A stretch of DNA of 64,000 bases, taken from Methylomonas methanica (GTDB taxonomy: Bacteria > Pseudomonadota > Gammaproteobacteria > Methylococcales > Methylomonadaceae). Below are positions 49,901 through 58,547 of this stretch, piece by piece (the stretch's first letter is position 1; every line of letters begins with the position of its first letter). Where the stretch lies: contig LUUF01000087.1 in NCBI GenBank assembly GCA_001644045.1, positions 1 to 64,000 on the forward strand, given 5' to 3'. Under the pieces are notes generated by a model. The model was not told the DNA's origin and made no database searches. It saw nothing but the letters and a program-made list of their open reading frames with translations. A program made the position numbers and the translations under genes.

Positions 49901-50741
49901 AATGGACGGTTATGAAGCGACTCGAAGGATTCGCGACACACTGGGCTTAGCCTCATTACCCATCATCGCCCTGACCGCGGGCGCCTTCAAAAACCAGCAG
50001 ACTGCGGCACTGGCGGCCGGCATGAATGGATTCATCTCCAAGCCTTTTGATGTCGACGATTTGATTCGGCAACTTCAGCAATACGCCACGGAGCAACATC
50101 AGGAAAGCATGGCGTCGATCACGACCCCACGCAATACCACCACTAAAGTCAGGCCAACTCCAATTATTGATCTGGAGCGTGGTGTGCATAGCTGGGGCGA
50201 TGTAGAGACTTACCATAAGTATCTACGCAAGTTTGCCGATGCCCACGGGCACGATGGCGATGAAATTGGCGGGCTAATTACGGTGGGATTGCTGGAACAC
50301 GCTCGGGTTCTGGCGCATAAATTAAAAGGCACCGCCGGTAATTTGGCAATGATGGTGGTATGGGAGCTGGCCGAAAAAATCGAACTAGCCTTGGCCGAAA
50401 ATCGTGAAACAGGCGATTGGCCGCATACCCTACAGCGGGCTCTCGATGACGTATTGGCCAAAATAACAGGCCTTACCAAACCAAATTCACCGAATGATGG
50501 GGCTATTTCCTGCGTGGTTGATAGCGACACCCCCCTGCATTTGTTGCGCGACTTATTGTTGGCTCTCGATCGAGACGACCCTGATGAAGCGGAACCTGCT
50601 CTGGGTGCCCTCGAGCAAATCCTGCCATTACAAATGCTGGAACCCATTCGGGAACTGCTGGATAACTTTGATTTCCGCGCCGCCGAGGAACAGACCAGAG
50701 CCCTGATTAAACGGTTAAACATCAATTTACAGGAGGTTTAA
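46953..50741 (+). CDS. Hybrid sensor histidine kinase with two receivers and an Hpt domain
   Basis: The 1262-residue protein has a membrane helix (about 22-44), a dCache-like periplasmic sensor (about 45-325), and a second helix (about 328-350). A PAS domain (about 385-505) and HisKA with the His in [15 protein letters not shown] (about 545) follow. The HATPase domain has GGTGLGLSICRCL. Two receivers follow (LLLDWRMPGMDGL and [21 protein letters not shown]), then a C-terminal Hpt with HKLKGTAGNLA. It is directly followed by an HD-GYP response regulator, so the phosphorelay may end in c-di-GMP hydrolysis. Confidence 0.93.
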   Translation: MENFLITSKRLFHHSNVFTQVGILGEFLLLFLPIVMLVSVGTWSLGESRINTEMSMLMADEKTYVELSQGRLARELAVPIRHMISLANEKPVRHVYEAVDGSNTTQMEEAFISLMSRNPNYDKVRWIDDHGLERVRVNNRNGQPLLVPHSDLQDKHDRYFFIDALRLEKGEIYISPLDLNMENGQFELPYKPTIRVATRIFAADGTPRGILIINIAARSMLNAFVGSAGPAANRMMLLNADGYWLKSPDESDEWDFMFLRKMTLGNRYPEAWEAISKTDKGQVHLPDGLWTWSSVSPVPERDTRLSHNIHWKVVTHLPGRELSALEYQVWPVKLGSALIILSLFGFGIDRLVQAKAARAKAEKEAALARSEVEAAHRLQEAQAGFRMLFEANTSGLLVVDAGGRIIMANPAFEDMFGYRVPELLNQPVEMLLPELMRAYHAEQREAYLHAPTTRAMGAGRDLHGTRKNGSVFPIEIGLSPYRDNNQYFVLATVVDISERKRAQDEIVRMNEILEQRVAERTTELQTARQEAERLASVKGNFLANMSHEIRTPMNAILGLAYLLEKAHLPTEEHNLVKKIRIAGRSLLGIINDILDFSKIESGRLEIEHAPFRLNDVLDNVATLMSAVEYKHDVELVMGPAPEGMEFLRGDALRLEQILVNLTSNALKFTERGSVALTVARTPAINGQDRLRFSVRDTGKGIALDKQIEIFSPFAQEDTSTTRCFGGTGLGLSICRCLVKMMGGEIGVISELGKGSEFWFVLPVELVEPQDYVQPAMAFQNVLIADDHPVAREMLAATVRSLGWNPEVVSSGEEAVKRIIARAQNNKLPDLLLLDWRMPGMDGLTAGQQIKKALGDIPNAPLIVMATAHDRDALVREPGANVADAILNKPVTASALYNVSEAKRHQHGDLEPASTTSVANDRRLHRLRVLVVDDSEINRDMACRILESEGAIVHLADDGKTALEWLSNNPDRIDVVLMDVQMPLMDGYEATRRIRDTLGLASLPIIALTAGAFKNQQTAALAAGMNGFISKPFDVDDLIRQLQQYATEQHQESMASITTPRNTTTKVRPTPIIDLERGVHSWGDVETYHKYLRKFADAHGHDGDEIGGLITVGLLEHARVLAHKLKGTAGNLAMMVVWELAEKIELALAENRETGDWPHTLQRALDDVLAKITGLTKPNSPNDGAISCVVDSDTPLHLLRDLLLALDRDDPDEAEPALGALEQILPLQMLEPIRELLDNFDFRAAEEQTRALIKRLNINLQEV

Positions 50742-50743
50742 CC

Positions 50744-51751
50744 ATGTCAAACGGTCCGATTCTATGTGTCGACGATGAACCCTACAATCTCGGCATCCTG
50801 CGCATGGCGTTAAAAGGGCGTCATTCCCTTGCATTTGCCCGTAGCGGCCGGGAAACCCTATTGGCCGTGGAAAAACACAATCCGGCATTGATCTTACTTG
50901 ATGTGCAGATGCCTGACATGGATGGCTACGAAGTATGTCGCCGACTCAAAAGTAACCGTGAGACGCAGGATATTCCGATCATCTTCGTCACGGGGATGAC
51001 GCAAGAAATCGACGAAAAAGCCGGATTCGACGTCGGTGCGGTGGATTACATTACCAAACCCATTTCAGTACCTATCGTACAAGCCAGGGTGCAAACTCAC
51101 CTGTCGCTGGTGCGGACCGATAAACTGGAAAAAAGTTATCACGATGCCATCCATATGCTGGGCAAAGCCGGTCATTACAACGATACCGACACCGGCGCCC
51201 ACATCTGGCGCATGGCGGCCTACAGCCGCTCTCTAGCGGAAACGATAGGCTGGAACGAGGAGCGCTGCAACCTGTTGGAATTGGCTGCGCCCATGCACGA
51301 TACCGGCAAAATCGGCATCCCCGATGCTGTATTGAAAAAGCCGGGCAAGTTGGATGCGGAAGAATGGCGGATCATGAAGACCCATACGACCATAGGGCAT
51401 GGCATCCTTAAACAAAGCGAGGCACCGTTATTTCAGCTTGCCGGTGAAATTGCGTTATACCATCATGAAAAATGCGATGGCAGCGGTTATCCGCATGGCT
51501 TGTCGGCGCAGGAGATTCCCGAGTCCGCGCGCGTTGTGGCTGTTGCTGATGTGTTCGACGCCCTTTCCATGAAACGTCCCTATAAAGACGCGTGGCCTTT
51601 GGATAAGACACTGGATTTCCTCAAGGAAAATGCCGGAACACATCTCGATAGTCGCCTAGTCCAGGCGTTCATGGACATTCTGCCAAAAATTCTAGATATT
51701 AAAGCGGAATGGGATACCCGCGAACTTACGTTGGAAGGAAACCTTTTCTAG
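50744..51751 (+). CDS. HD-GYP response regulator (c-di-GMP phosphodiesterase)
   Basis: The 335-residue protein has an N-terminal receiver (VDDEPYN, phospho-Asp in ILLDVQMPDMDGYEVCRRL) and a C-terminal HD-GYP domain with HDTGKIGIPDAVL, the second metal region and HHEKCDGSGYPHGL, i.e. the GYP motif is intact. It should hydrolyse c-di-GMP. It begins two bases after the hybrid kinase, so they are cotranscribed and probably one pathway. Confidence 0.94.
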   Translation: MSNGPILCVDDEPYNLGILRMALKGRHSLAFARSGRETLLAVEKHNPALILLDVQMPDMDGYEVCRRLKSNRETQDIPIIFVTGMTQEIDEKAGFDVGAVDYITKPISVPIVQARVQTHLSLVRTDKLEKSYHDAIHMLGKAGHYNDTDTGAHIWRMAAYSRSLAETIGWNEERCNLLELAAPMHDTGKIGIPDAVLKKPGKLDAEEWRIMKTHTTIGHGILKQSEAPLFQLAGEIALYHHEKCDGSGYPHGLSAQEIPESARVVAVADVFDALSMKRPYKDAWPLDKTLDFLKENAGTHLDSRLVQAFMDILPKILDIKAEWDTRELTLEGNLF

Positions 51752-51778
51752 GTTTCACTGCGGTTGGTTAGAGGTTTT

Positions 51779-51988
51779 ATGGTTCAGCGACTATATCGGA
51801 CGCTTTATGATAATGTGGCGGAGCAACGCTGGCTGGAAGCGCGCGATATTCTGGGCCATTTGCGAATGTTGGACGGACAGAATTAAACCTTACGCCGGTT
51901 TGACGAGATGATAGGCCGTCTGTCGGTTAAACCCCGCGAATTCCAGTTGCGATTAGCGGCGCATGTTGCGCCGGGCCAAGTCGCCTAA
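51779..51988 (+). pseudogene. Small unknown gene with one in-frame stop
   Basis: From the ATG at 51779, 35 codons read MVQRLYRTLYDNVAEQRW... to a TAA at 51884-51886. The same frame continues as TLRRFDEMIGRLSVKPREF to a second TAA at 51986-51988. The continuous reading across one TAA (which could be a changed CAA) suggests a former protein of about 69 residues. Two separate short genes would be the alternative. Function unknown. Confidence 0.4.
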
Positions 51989-52044
51989 ATCTGGCGGGTC
52001 CGGTTAAGCTAGCGTGTCTTACGTTTAACTTTCGGTAGATCACC

Positions 52045-52515
52045 ATGAAAAAACTCCTGCTTACCCTGCTGGCTATCCTGCTGATCATTGAGGAATGGTT
52101 GTGGGATTTTCTATCGGCCTGCGGTCATTATCTGGCCTTGCTGCTCAGGCTGGAAGGCGTCGAGCGTTGGTTGGCGCAAACTTCGCCGGCCATGGCTTTG
52201 CTGGCGTTTACGATTCCGGTGCTGATTGTGACGCCGATCAATCTGGCGGCCTTGTCCTTGCTATTGCACGGATTATTGTTGCAGGGCATTTTGCTGGAAG
52301 TGTTCGCCAAGTTGCTGGGTACTTTGCTGGTGGCGCGGGTGTTCAAACTGACTAAACCGCAATTGCTGACCTTCGGTATTATTGCCTTTGTCTATCATAC
52401 CGTGATGGGTTGGCTGCAGTGGGCGCACGCCAAGATTATCGATACCGAGATTTACCGTTGGTCGCGGCAGGTAAAAGCGCAGGTTAAGGCGAAAGTTAAA
52501 GCGTGGTTGGGCTAA
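52045..52515 (+). CDS. Predicted inner-membrane protein of unknown function
   Basis: The 156-residue protein is hydrophobic with about three to four predicted membrane helices (about 5-36, 44-66, 70-92 and a shorter segment at 110-128). Its C-terminus is Lys-rich and amphipathic (VKAQVKAKVKAWLG). Trp/Glu near position 17 (IIEEWLWDFL) is the only notable motif. Its role is unknown. It is convergent with the next gene. Confidence 0.75.
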   Translation: MKKLLLTLLAILLIIEEWLWDFLSACGHYLALLLRLEGVERWLAQTSPAMALLAFTIPVLIVTPINLAALSLLLHGLLLQGILLEVFAKLLGTLLVARVFKLTKPQLLTFGIIAFVYHTVMGWLQWAHAKIIDTEIYRWSRQVKAQVKAKVKAWLG

Positions 52516-52526
52516 ATTCTTGGGCG

Positions 52527-53276
52527 CTAATCGGGTTTCGAGCCAGTCAGTTTTTGCCTCTGTTTGATCAACACGTAGCCGCAGCCAATTAGCGAAATTA
52601 TCATCAACATCGCACCCAGCAGCTGCGCGAGTTTGGCCAATGTATGATCTTGCGCCAACAAGCCGGATTCGGTAAGCAGATATTCCCAATCGTGAAAGCC
52701 GTAAGGTGCGGAATGGCCGAAATTGCCGCCCAGCAAGGGCAGTTGCCCGGCGCGGGCGTCGTTGATATATGGCGCAATGTCCAGAAAGTTCTCGCCCACC
52801 CACCATAAGCACAAACCGGCGCCGAACGGATCGCGGGTTTTTAGCCACAAAGTCAGCATGCAAATCGTCGGCATTAGAATTTGGCCGAGGGTGCCGCCCA
52901 GCGAGCTGATGAATTGCCCGAACGGCCGGAAAATCAGATGGCCGGCTTCATGAAACGGCAGATTGACCAAATGCAGAAACGATTCACCGACCGCATTGCT
53001 GGCCAGGCCCGGCGTAATTAATAGCCAGCTCCACAACAAAAATCCTGGCAATAATACGCAGCGGCCGACAAAAATAGCATCGTTGTCTGCATAAACGTCG
53101 CTGCCGAAGAGCGTGTCCGCCGGCGGCTCGATGTGAATGATGACTTGGGGCCGTTCCGCAGTCGGCGAGCTTGAGCTGCCATGGTATTTGTAATATTTGG
53201 CAAAAACGATACCGCAATGCGGGCAGGTTTCCTCGGCGGGCGGCACGTCCCTATTACACTTGGGGCATGGCTTCAT
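52527..53276 (-). CDS. Zinc-ribbon membrane protein with HExxH motif
   Basis: The 249-residue product starts with a zinc ribbon (CPKCNRDVPPAEETCPHCG, two Cys pairs, about 3-22). It then has four to six membrane segments with the motif HEAGH (LPFHEAGHLIF, about residue 105), the shape of a site-2-type membrane zinc protease. A second site such as the NxxPxxxLDG motif is not evident, so it may be a divergent peptidase or a non-proteolytic relative. It is convergent with the gene at 52045. Confidence 0.75.
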   Translation of the reverse strand: MKPCPKCNRDVPPAEETCPHCGIVFAKYYKYHGSSSSPTAERPQVIIHIEPPADTLFGSDVYADNDAIFVGRCVLLPGFLLWSWLLITPGLASNAVGESFLHLVNLPFHEAGHLIFRPFGQFISSLGGTLGQILMPTICMLTLWLKTRDPFGAGLCLWWVGENFLDIAPYINDARAGQLPLLGGNFGHSAPYGFHDWEYLLTESGLLAQDHTLAKLAQLLGAMLMIISLIGCGYVLIKQRQKLTGSKPD

Positions 53277-53410
53277 GGCGGGGCTCCGGAGTTGATGGTG
53301 AGATGTTTTGTAACTAAACCTTAGCAGCTAGACCGGGATTTTTCGTCTCCGGCAAGATTTTATTTTTACGCTCGGCGACTTGTCGAACGAACGAGATTTT
53401 GAGGTTAATT

Positions 53411-53932
53411 ATGTTGGAACTGATATTCTCCAAAGCCGAACCGGCCGACGCGGAGCAATTGGCGGAGTTGATCAATTCGGCGTATCGCGGCGAATCCAGC
53501 CGGCAGGGTTGGACCACCGAAGCCGATTTGCTGGACGGCCGTCGCACCGATGCGGTGGATATTTTGGACTTAATCACCGGCGCGGAGTCGATGATTTTGC
53601 TGTGTCGGCGGCAGGGCGATTTGTTGGGATCGGTGCATTTACAAAAAGTCGATCAGCAGGTGCATATCGGTATGTTGGCGGTCGCGCCGGCTATGCAAGG
53701 TCTAGGGATAGGCAAGCGCTTGTTGGAAGCGGCGGAAGCCGAGGCCAGGCAAGCGTGGTTGGCAGCATGTTTGGTGATGGCGGTGATTCCTGCTCGGACC
53801 GAGCTGATTGCCTTTTACGAACGGCGCGGCTACCAGCGCACCGGGGTGATTAAGGCGTTTCCGGTTAATCCGGCATTATGGAAACCCAAAGTGGCAGGCT
53901 TGTCCTTGGAATTATTGGAAAAGCAGGTATAA
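53411..53932 (+). CDS. GNAT-family N-acetyltransferase
   Basis: The 173-residue protein (ATG 53411 preceded by GAGG; a TTG four codons earlier is less likely) has the GNAT fold with acetyl-CoA loop VAPAMQGLGIGKRLLEAAEAEA (in part: PAMQGLGIGKRLLEAAEAE) and FYERRGYQRTG near the end. Acceptor unknown; possibly an amino acid or protein N-terminus. Confidence 0.87.
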   Translation: MLELIFSKAEPADAEQLAELINSAYRGESSRQGWTTEADLLDGRRTDAVDILDLITGAESMILLCRRQGDLLGSVHLQKVDQQVHIGMLAVAPAMQGLGIGKRLLEAAEAEARQAWLAACLVMAVIPARTELIAFYERRGYQRTGVIKAFPVNPALWKPKVAGLSLELLEKQV

Positions 53933-53982
53933 GGAGCTCGGCATAATAAAGACTCAAGCCGAATTTGTCTGTTAAATGAAGG

Positions 53983-54910
53983 CTAGCTCGGTAAGTTGCT
54001 TGCGCTGTTCACGGAGGCAATGACTTGATTGCCGTTTCCAAGGTATTCCAGTGAGTCGAAACTCAGCATCCGGGATAAAGCAATACCCCGGCCGTGTAGG
54101 TCGGTTGCGCGTTCCGGCGAGAACGTTAGGAAACTCGATGAATCGAAGCCTTTGCCCTGATCTTTAATCGTAAAAGTGGTACGGCTCGGTTCTCTGAAGA
54201 CTTTAACGTGCACGAATTTGTCTTCATATTCGGGTTGATAGAGCCGGCTTTCGATTTCTTGCCGCCAGCGGCCTTGGCTGACCAGCTCGGTTTTTTCTTG
54301 ATAGCTGATGCCGAGATTGCCGTGTTCGACGGAATTTAGCAGTAACTCGGAAAGCCCGGTGGCGACTTTTTCCGGCTTACATGACAAATCGGCGAGCAGT
54401 GCGGTCAAACCCTTGATTTCATTCAACGTCCGGAAACTAAACTCGGCTTTTCGCAGCAAGCTCAGCGCTGCTTTTTTATTGGTAATCCTGGTTTTTAGCG
54501 CCTTATGGCGGCGACTGTCATCTATGGCCGAGGCTACAAACGCCAGTAAAATTTTTTCGTCGTATGGTTTGGTCAGATAATGATAAACCCCGGCATTGAT
54601 GCCTTCTACAATAGCGTCGTCGCGACGAGACCCCAGTCTGAAAAATCACTGGCAGCTCGGCAAAACGCGAATCGCCTTTGATTTTGGCTAATAGTTCCAT
54701 GCCATCCATGTACGGCATATTTCTATCGGTCACGACGATGTCAAAAGGTTTTTCGCTGCTGTTGAGCATTTGCCAGGCTTCGACACCGTTGCTGGCGGAT
54801 TGGACCAGATAGCCGGCGGATTCCAAATATTTGCGGAGTATTTCCCGCATAAGTTTCACGTCATCGGCGATTAATACGTTCGCTTTAAAGTCTCGGTCAG
54901 AAAATTTCAA
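53983..54910 (-). pseudogene. Frameshifted response regulator with RsbW-like ATPase
   Basis: From TTG 54910 (AGGAGAA ahead) the minus strand encodes a receiver (VLIADDVKLMREIL; VVTDRNMPYMDGM) to about residue 92, then shifts frame. The second frame continues with a receiver end (YHYLTKPYDEKIL), a linker and an RsbW/GHKL-type ATPase (ELLLNSVEHGNLG, DQGKGFD) to 53983. Removing one G of a GGGG run (54631-54634) rejoins them as one protein of about 308 residues. Sequencing error or genuine loss are both possible. Confidence 0.8.
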
Positions 54911-55075
54911 CGCTAATTCTCCTGGAGGCAGCGGTTTGAGCAATTAGCTGAGAAAATTAGCCTAGTGGCTTGAGTGATGCTATCTGCGTTCGGGCAATTA
55001 AGCAACTTTACCGGTTTTGCGATATACCGTTGAAGTCAAGGTTTTGCGGTCAAACCCTGATTCGGCTGGACTGAA

Positions 55076-55099
55076 CAATCGCAAATTACTTTGCGATTG
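55076..55099. terminator. Hairpin between lon-type and response regulator genes
   Basis: The 10-bp stem CAATCGCAAA/TTTGCGATTG with loop TTAC (55076-55099) lies downstream of the protease gene on the minus strand. A long T-run is missing (TTGTTT or TTCAGT), so it is a weak intrinsic terminator or only a hairpin. Confidence 0.4.
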
Positions 55100-55225
55100 T
55101 TTGCCTATCTGACAGAAATTTTATAAAAAATTAGGCTGTTTTAAGGCCAAATGTTTGGCTGAATCGCTAAAGAGCTCTTACTTGATGACTACTTCCAAGA
55201 TGGTAGATTTTCCGCCACGGCTCAT

Positions 55226-57610
55226 TTAACCGGTCTCGGTTTCCTTATCTTCATCCGCCGACATGTCGGATATTTCCTTCAAACGCGCCACGGCCTTGAA
55301 GTTGACACTGCCTTCCGGATACTGGCCTTCCGCGTTGATGGTTCCGGCTTCCTGACCGGTTAACAGGCTGAGTGCTTCGTCTACATTGGATACCGTGTAA
55401 ATCGCGAACAGGCCTTGTTCGACGGCATCCACTACTTGCTGTTTCAGCATTAAATTGCGTTTGTTCGATGCCGGGATGATCACGGCCTGCCTGCCGGTCA
55501 GGCCGCGCGCCGCGCATAGCTCGAAAAAGCCTTCGATTTTCTCGTTCACGCCGCCGATGGCTTGCACTTCGCCGTATTGATTGATCGAGCCGGTCATAGC
55601 AAAGCCCTGTTGTATCGGGGTACGGGTCAAGGCCGAGATCAGGCAGCACAGTTCGGCCAGCGAGGCGCTGTCGCCGTCGATATGGCCGTAGGATTGTTCC
55701 ATCGCGATGCTGGCGGAGATGGCCAGCGGAAATTGCTGCGCATAACAATGGCCGAGATAGCCGCTCAAAATCATCACGCCTTTGGAATGGATGGGTTGGC
55801 CCAGTTCCACTTCGCGCTCGATGTCGACGATGCCTCTGGAGCCGGGATGCACAGTGGCGGTGATCCGCGCCGGCGCGCCGAAGCTGCTGCCGCCGATGTC
55901 CATCACGGTCAGGCCGTTGACCTTGCCGATGGCCTCGCCGTCGGTGTCGATCAGGATGGTGCCTTCCAGCATTTCTTCCAGAATCGCTTCGGCGATGCGG
56001 CCGTTGCGTTGTTCGCGGGCCGATAATGCCAGCTCGATTTCGGTTTTATCGATGTTGACGGCCTTGGTTTGGCCCGCCAGCAGGTTGGCTTCGGCGATGA
56101 TTTCCAGGCAGCTGTTCACATGCGCGGATAGACGCTGCTGGTTTTCCGCTTGCCGGCAACTGTACTCGATCAGGCGCAGCAACGCGCCATCGGTCAAGGC
56201 TTTGGCGCCGGAATCGGCGGCGTGGCGTTTCAGCAATTGCACGAATTGGCCGACATTGTCCGGGCTGCGTTTGATGTGATCGTCGAAGTCGGCCAGAACC
56301 CTGAACATCTCATTGAATTCGCTATCCAGCTCTTCCAACAGATAGTAAATGTCGCGCGAACCGACCAGGATTACCTTGACGTTGAGCGGAATCACGCCAG
56401 GTTTCAGCGTGATGGTATTGATGCCCAGCTCGGAATACGGCGACTCGATTTCGATGCGCCCGGCTTGCAGCGCCCGCTTCAAGCCTTCCCAAACGAAGGG
56501 ATAAGTCAGCACTTTTTCCGCATCCAGGATCAAATAACCGCCATTGGCGCGGTGCAGTGAGCCTGGGCAGATGCGCCGGTAACTGGTCACCAGCGTGCCT
56601 TGGTCGCTGACATATTCGATGCGGCCGAACAGGTTTTGATAGATCGGATGCGGCTCGTAGATCACCGGTGCGCCGTTGCCGTCGTGTTTGCAATCCACCA
56701 GGATGTTGGGTAGATATTGCTCGATTAGCGCCAAGCGCTTGGCGATAATCTCGCGGCTGTCCTGGCTGCGGCTGGGCATCAGTAGCTCGCCGATGGTATT
56801 GCTCAGGCTTTTTTCGATCTCCGCCAGATAGGTAATCACGTCATCGACGTTTTGGTATTTGTTGTTCAGCTCGGCCAGCAGCGGCTCCAGCGCCTGCTTG
56901 ATGGTGTCGTTATCGAGCTGTCGAGTTTCTTCGACCAGCGTGCGTCGCCACTGCGGCAGCTCCAGCAACACGTCGCCCAGATATTCTTCCAATTCCTCGG
57001 TGTGTTGGTGGAAGGCATCGCGCTCCGCTTGCGGCAGCAAGGTGAATTGGTCTTCGTCCAGCGCCTTGTCGTTGCGAATCGGCAGAAAAGTGATGGTGTC
57101 GCTGTCGCGGTACAGCGCCACGCTCATCTCGCGGGCTTTGGCATCAACCAGATCGATGGCGCTGTTGTAACGCTGGTTGAAACGCCGCTCTATCGTGGTT
57201 TTTTTCTGCTGATAACTGGGGCTTTCGAATGCGGCCGGAAAGGTGGCCAGCACGTCGTCTATCAGTTTTTCGATGTCCTTGGCAAAGGCGTGCCCTTCCC
57301 CGGACGGCAGTTCGATAGCCACAGGCTCGCGCTGGTTTTCGAAATTGTCCACGTAGGCATAAGACAGCGGCGCTTCCTGCTGTTCGGCATAGGTGTTCAA
57401 ATAATGGCTGACCATGGACAGGCGGCCGGTGCCGGGATCGCCCATCACGAAGATGTTGTAGCCCGGCGCTTTCATCGCAATGCCGAAGGCCAGGGCCGAT
57501 TGCGCGCGGTTCTGGCCGAGGATGGCGTTGTGCTGTCCGGTTGGTGCGGTGCCGGGCAGATCGATAGCCAGCTTCAGGGCCGTAACCGGCAGTTTTAATT
57601 GTTCAAGCAT
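55226..57610 (-). CDS. Lon-type (LonB/YcbZ-like) ATP-dependent serine protease
   Basis: The 794-residue AAA+ protease has an N-terminal P-loop MGDPGTGRLSMV (about 55-66; Arg replaces the usual Walker A Lys) and an inserted helical region (about 120-290). Its second AAA part includes GSLHRANGGYLILDAEKVL. The C-terminal proteolytic domain has catalytic Ser in GDSASLAELCCLISAL and Lys in GGVNEKIEGFFELC. It is distinct from housekeeping Lon, as it lacks the N-terminal Lon domain. Substrates unknown. Confidence 0.92.
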   Translation of the reverse strand: MLEQLKLPVTALKLAIDLPGTAPTGQHNAILGQNRAQSALAFGIAMKAPGYNIFVMGDPGTGRLSMVSHYLNTYAEQQEAPLSYAYVDNFENQREPVAIELPSGEGHAFAKDIEKLIDDVLATFPAAFESPSYQQKKTTIERRFNQRYNSAIDLVDAKAREMSVALYRDSDTITFLPIRNDKALDEDQFTLLPQAERDAFHQHTEELEEYLGDVLLELPQWRRTLVEETRQLDNDTIKQALEPLLAELNNKYQNVDDVITYLAEIEKSLSNTIGELLMPSRSQDSREIIAKRLALIEQYLPNILVDCKHDGNGAPVIYEPHPIYQNLFGRIEYVSDQGTLVTSYRRICPGSLHRANGGYLILDAEKVLTYPFVWEGLKRALQAGRIEIESPYSELGINTITLKPGVIPLNVKVILVGSRDIYYLLEELDSEFNEMFRVLADFDDHIKRSPDNVGQFVQLLKRHAADSGAKALTDGALLRLIEYSCRQAENQQRLSAHVNSCLEIIAEANLLAGQTKAVNIDKTEIELALSAREQRNGRIAEAILEEMLEGTILIDTDGEAIGKVNGLTVMDIGGSSFGAPARITATVHPGSRGIVDIEREVELGQPIHSKGVMILSGYLGHCYAQQFPLAISASIAMEQSYGHIDGDSASLAELCCLISALTRTPIQQGFAMTGSINQYGEVQAIGGVNEKIEGFFELCAARGLTGRQAVIIPASNKRNLMLKQQVVDAVEQGLFAIYTVSNVDEALSLLTGQEAGTINAEGQYPEGSVNFKAVARLKEISDMSADEDKETETG

Positions 57611-57617
57611 GGCGCGG

Positions 57618-58226
57618 CTATTTGCTGTCCGGCATCGACAGCATGTGACGCATGCGTTCGGCCTTGGTTTTCAGATATTCAAGATTGTCTTGATGAATGC
57701 GGGCTTCGATGGCGATACGGTTATTAACCTTAATCCCCAGCTTGGTCAGTTCGTCGATTTTCAATGGATTGTTGGTGATCAGTTCGATGGAGCGCACTTG
57801 CAGGCTGTTTAAAATCAGCGCGGCAATGTCGTATTGACGTTCGTCAGCCAGGTGGCCGAGCTTGATGTTGGCATCGACGGTATCCAGGCCCTGGTCTTGC
57901 AGATTGTAAGCCTGTAGTTTTTTCAACAAGCCAATGCCGCGGCCTTCCTGGCGCAGATAAATCAATACGCCGCAACCGGCGGTATTAATCAGATCCAGGG
58001 CCATGTCCAGCTGTTCGCCACAATCGCAACGCCGCGAGCCCAGCACGTCACCGGTAAAACATTCGGAATGGATGCGGACCGGCACGTCTTCCTTGCCGGC
58101 TACCTCGCCTTTGACGAAGGCGACGTGTTCTTTTTTATCGAGGCTGTTGCTGTAGTAGTGCAGAATGAATTCGCCGTGCTTGGTGGGAATCCGGGTTTGA
58201 ACTTTATCTTCTATGCTTGCTTTCAC
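57618..58226 (-). CDS. ribA: GTP cyclohydrolase II
   Basis: First committed enzyme of riboflavin synthesis: opens GTP's imidazole ring. The 202 residues include the zinc-binding Cys set in CFTGDVLGSRRCDCGEQLD, the GTP site YLRQEGRGIGLLKK and TLGIKVNNR-like end region. Length is normal (E. coli 196). It is separated from the protease start by only 7 bases downstream, so they may be cotranscribed. Confidence 0.96.
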   Translation of the reverse strand: MKASIEDKVQTRIPTKHGEFILHYYSNSLDKKEHVAFVKGEVAGKEDVPVRIHSECFTGDVLGSRRCDCGEQLDMALDLINTAGCGVLIYLRQEGRGIGLLKKLQAYNLQDQGLDTVDANIKLGHLADERQYDIAALILNSLQVRSIELITNNPLKIDELTKLGIKVNNRIAIEARIHQDNLEYLKTKAERMRHMLSMPDSK

Positions 58227-58253
58227 TGATATTGAAATCCTTAGTGCGCGGCG

Positions 58254-58493
58254 TTAAGCGGCCAAAGCCTGCGACTGCATGGCTGCAGAAGGTAGGGCGG
58301 ATTGCCGAGAGCCTTTCTGAATCGCTGGGTCCGCAACGATTGAGAAAGGCTCCAGGCCTTGATGTTTGGCTTTACGGCGATATTGGGTTTTGTCGGCGTA
58401 GGTTTGCGCCTTGTTGAGTTGATGGGCGAATTTCGCCACCGGGTTTTTAATGGGTTTGTCGTCCAAACCCTTGCTGGGGTTTTGTTTTCTCAT
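58254..58493 (-). CDS. Small basic conserved protein, unknown function
   Basis: The 79-residue product has a GGAG ribosome-binding site at good spacing and a basic central region: NPVAKFAHQLNKAQTYADK, then TQYRRKAKHQGLEPFS. I have the impression of a small gammaproteobacterial family with 'NPVAKF...KHKGxEPF', but cannot name it. The Ala/Ser/Gln-rich tail after residue 50 looks less conserved. No signal peptide. Confidence 0.6.
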   Translation of the reverse strand: MRKQNPSKGLDDKPIKNPVAKFAHQLNKAQTYADKTQYRRKAKHQGLEPFSIVADPAIQKGSRQSALPSAAMQSQALAA

Positions 58494-58547
58494 GCTTTTT
58501 TCTCCGTAAGCTATTAAAATAACGTTTTATTTGAACATAGATTGCCT

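Noticed and set aside
55562-56279. Overlapping plus-strand frames over the Lon-type protease
   Set aside because: Antisense reading of a well-supported protease gene.
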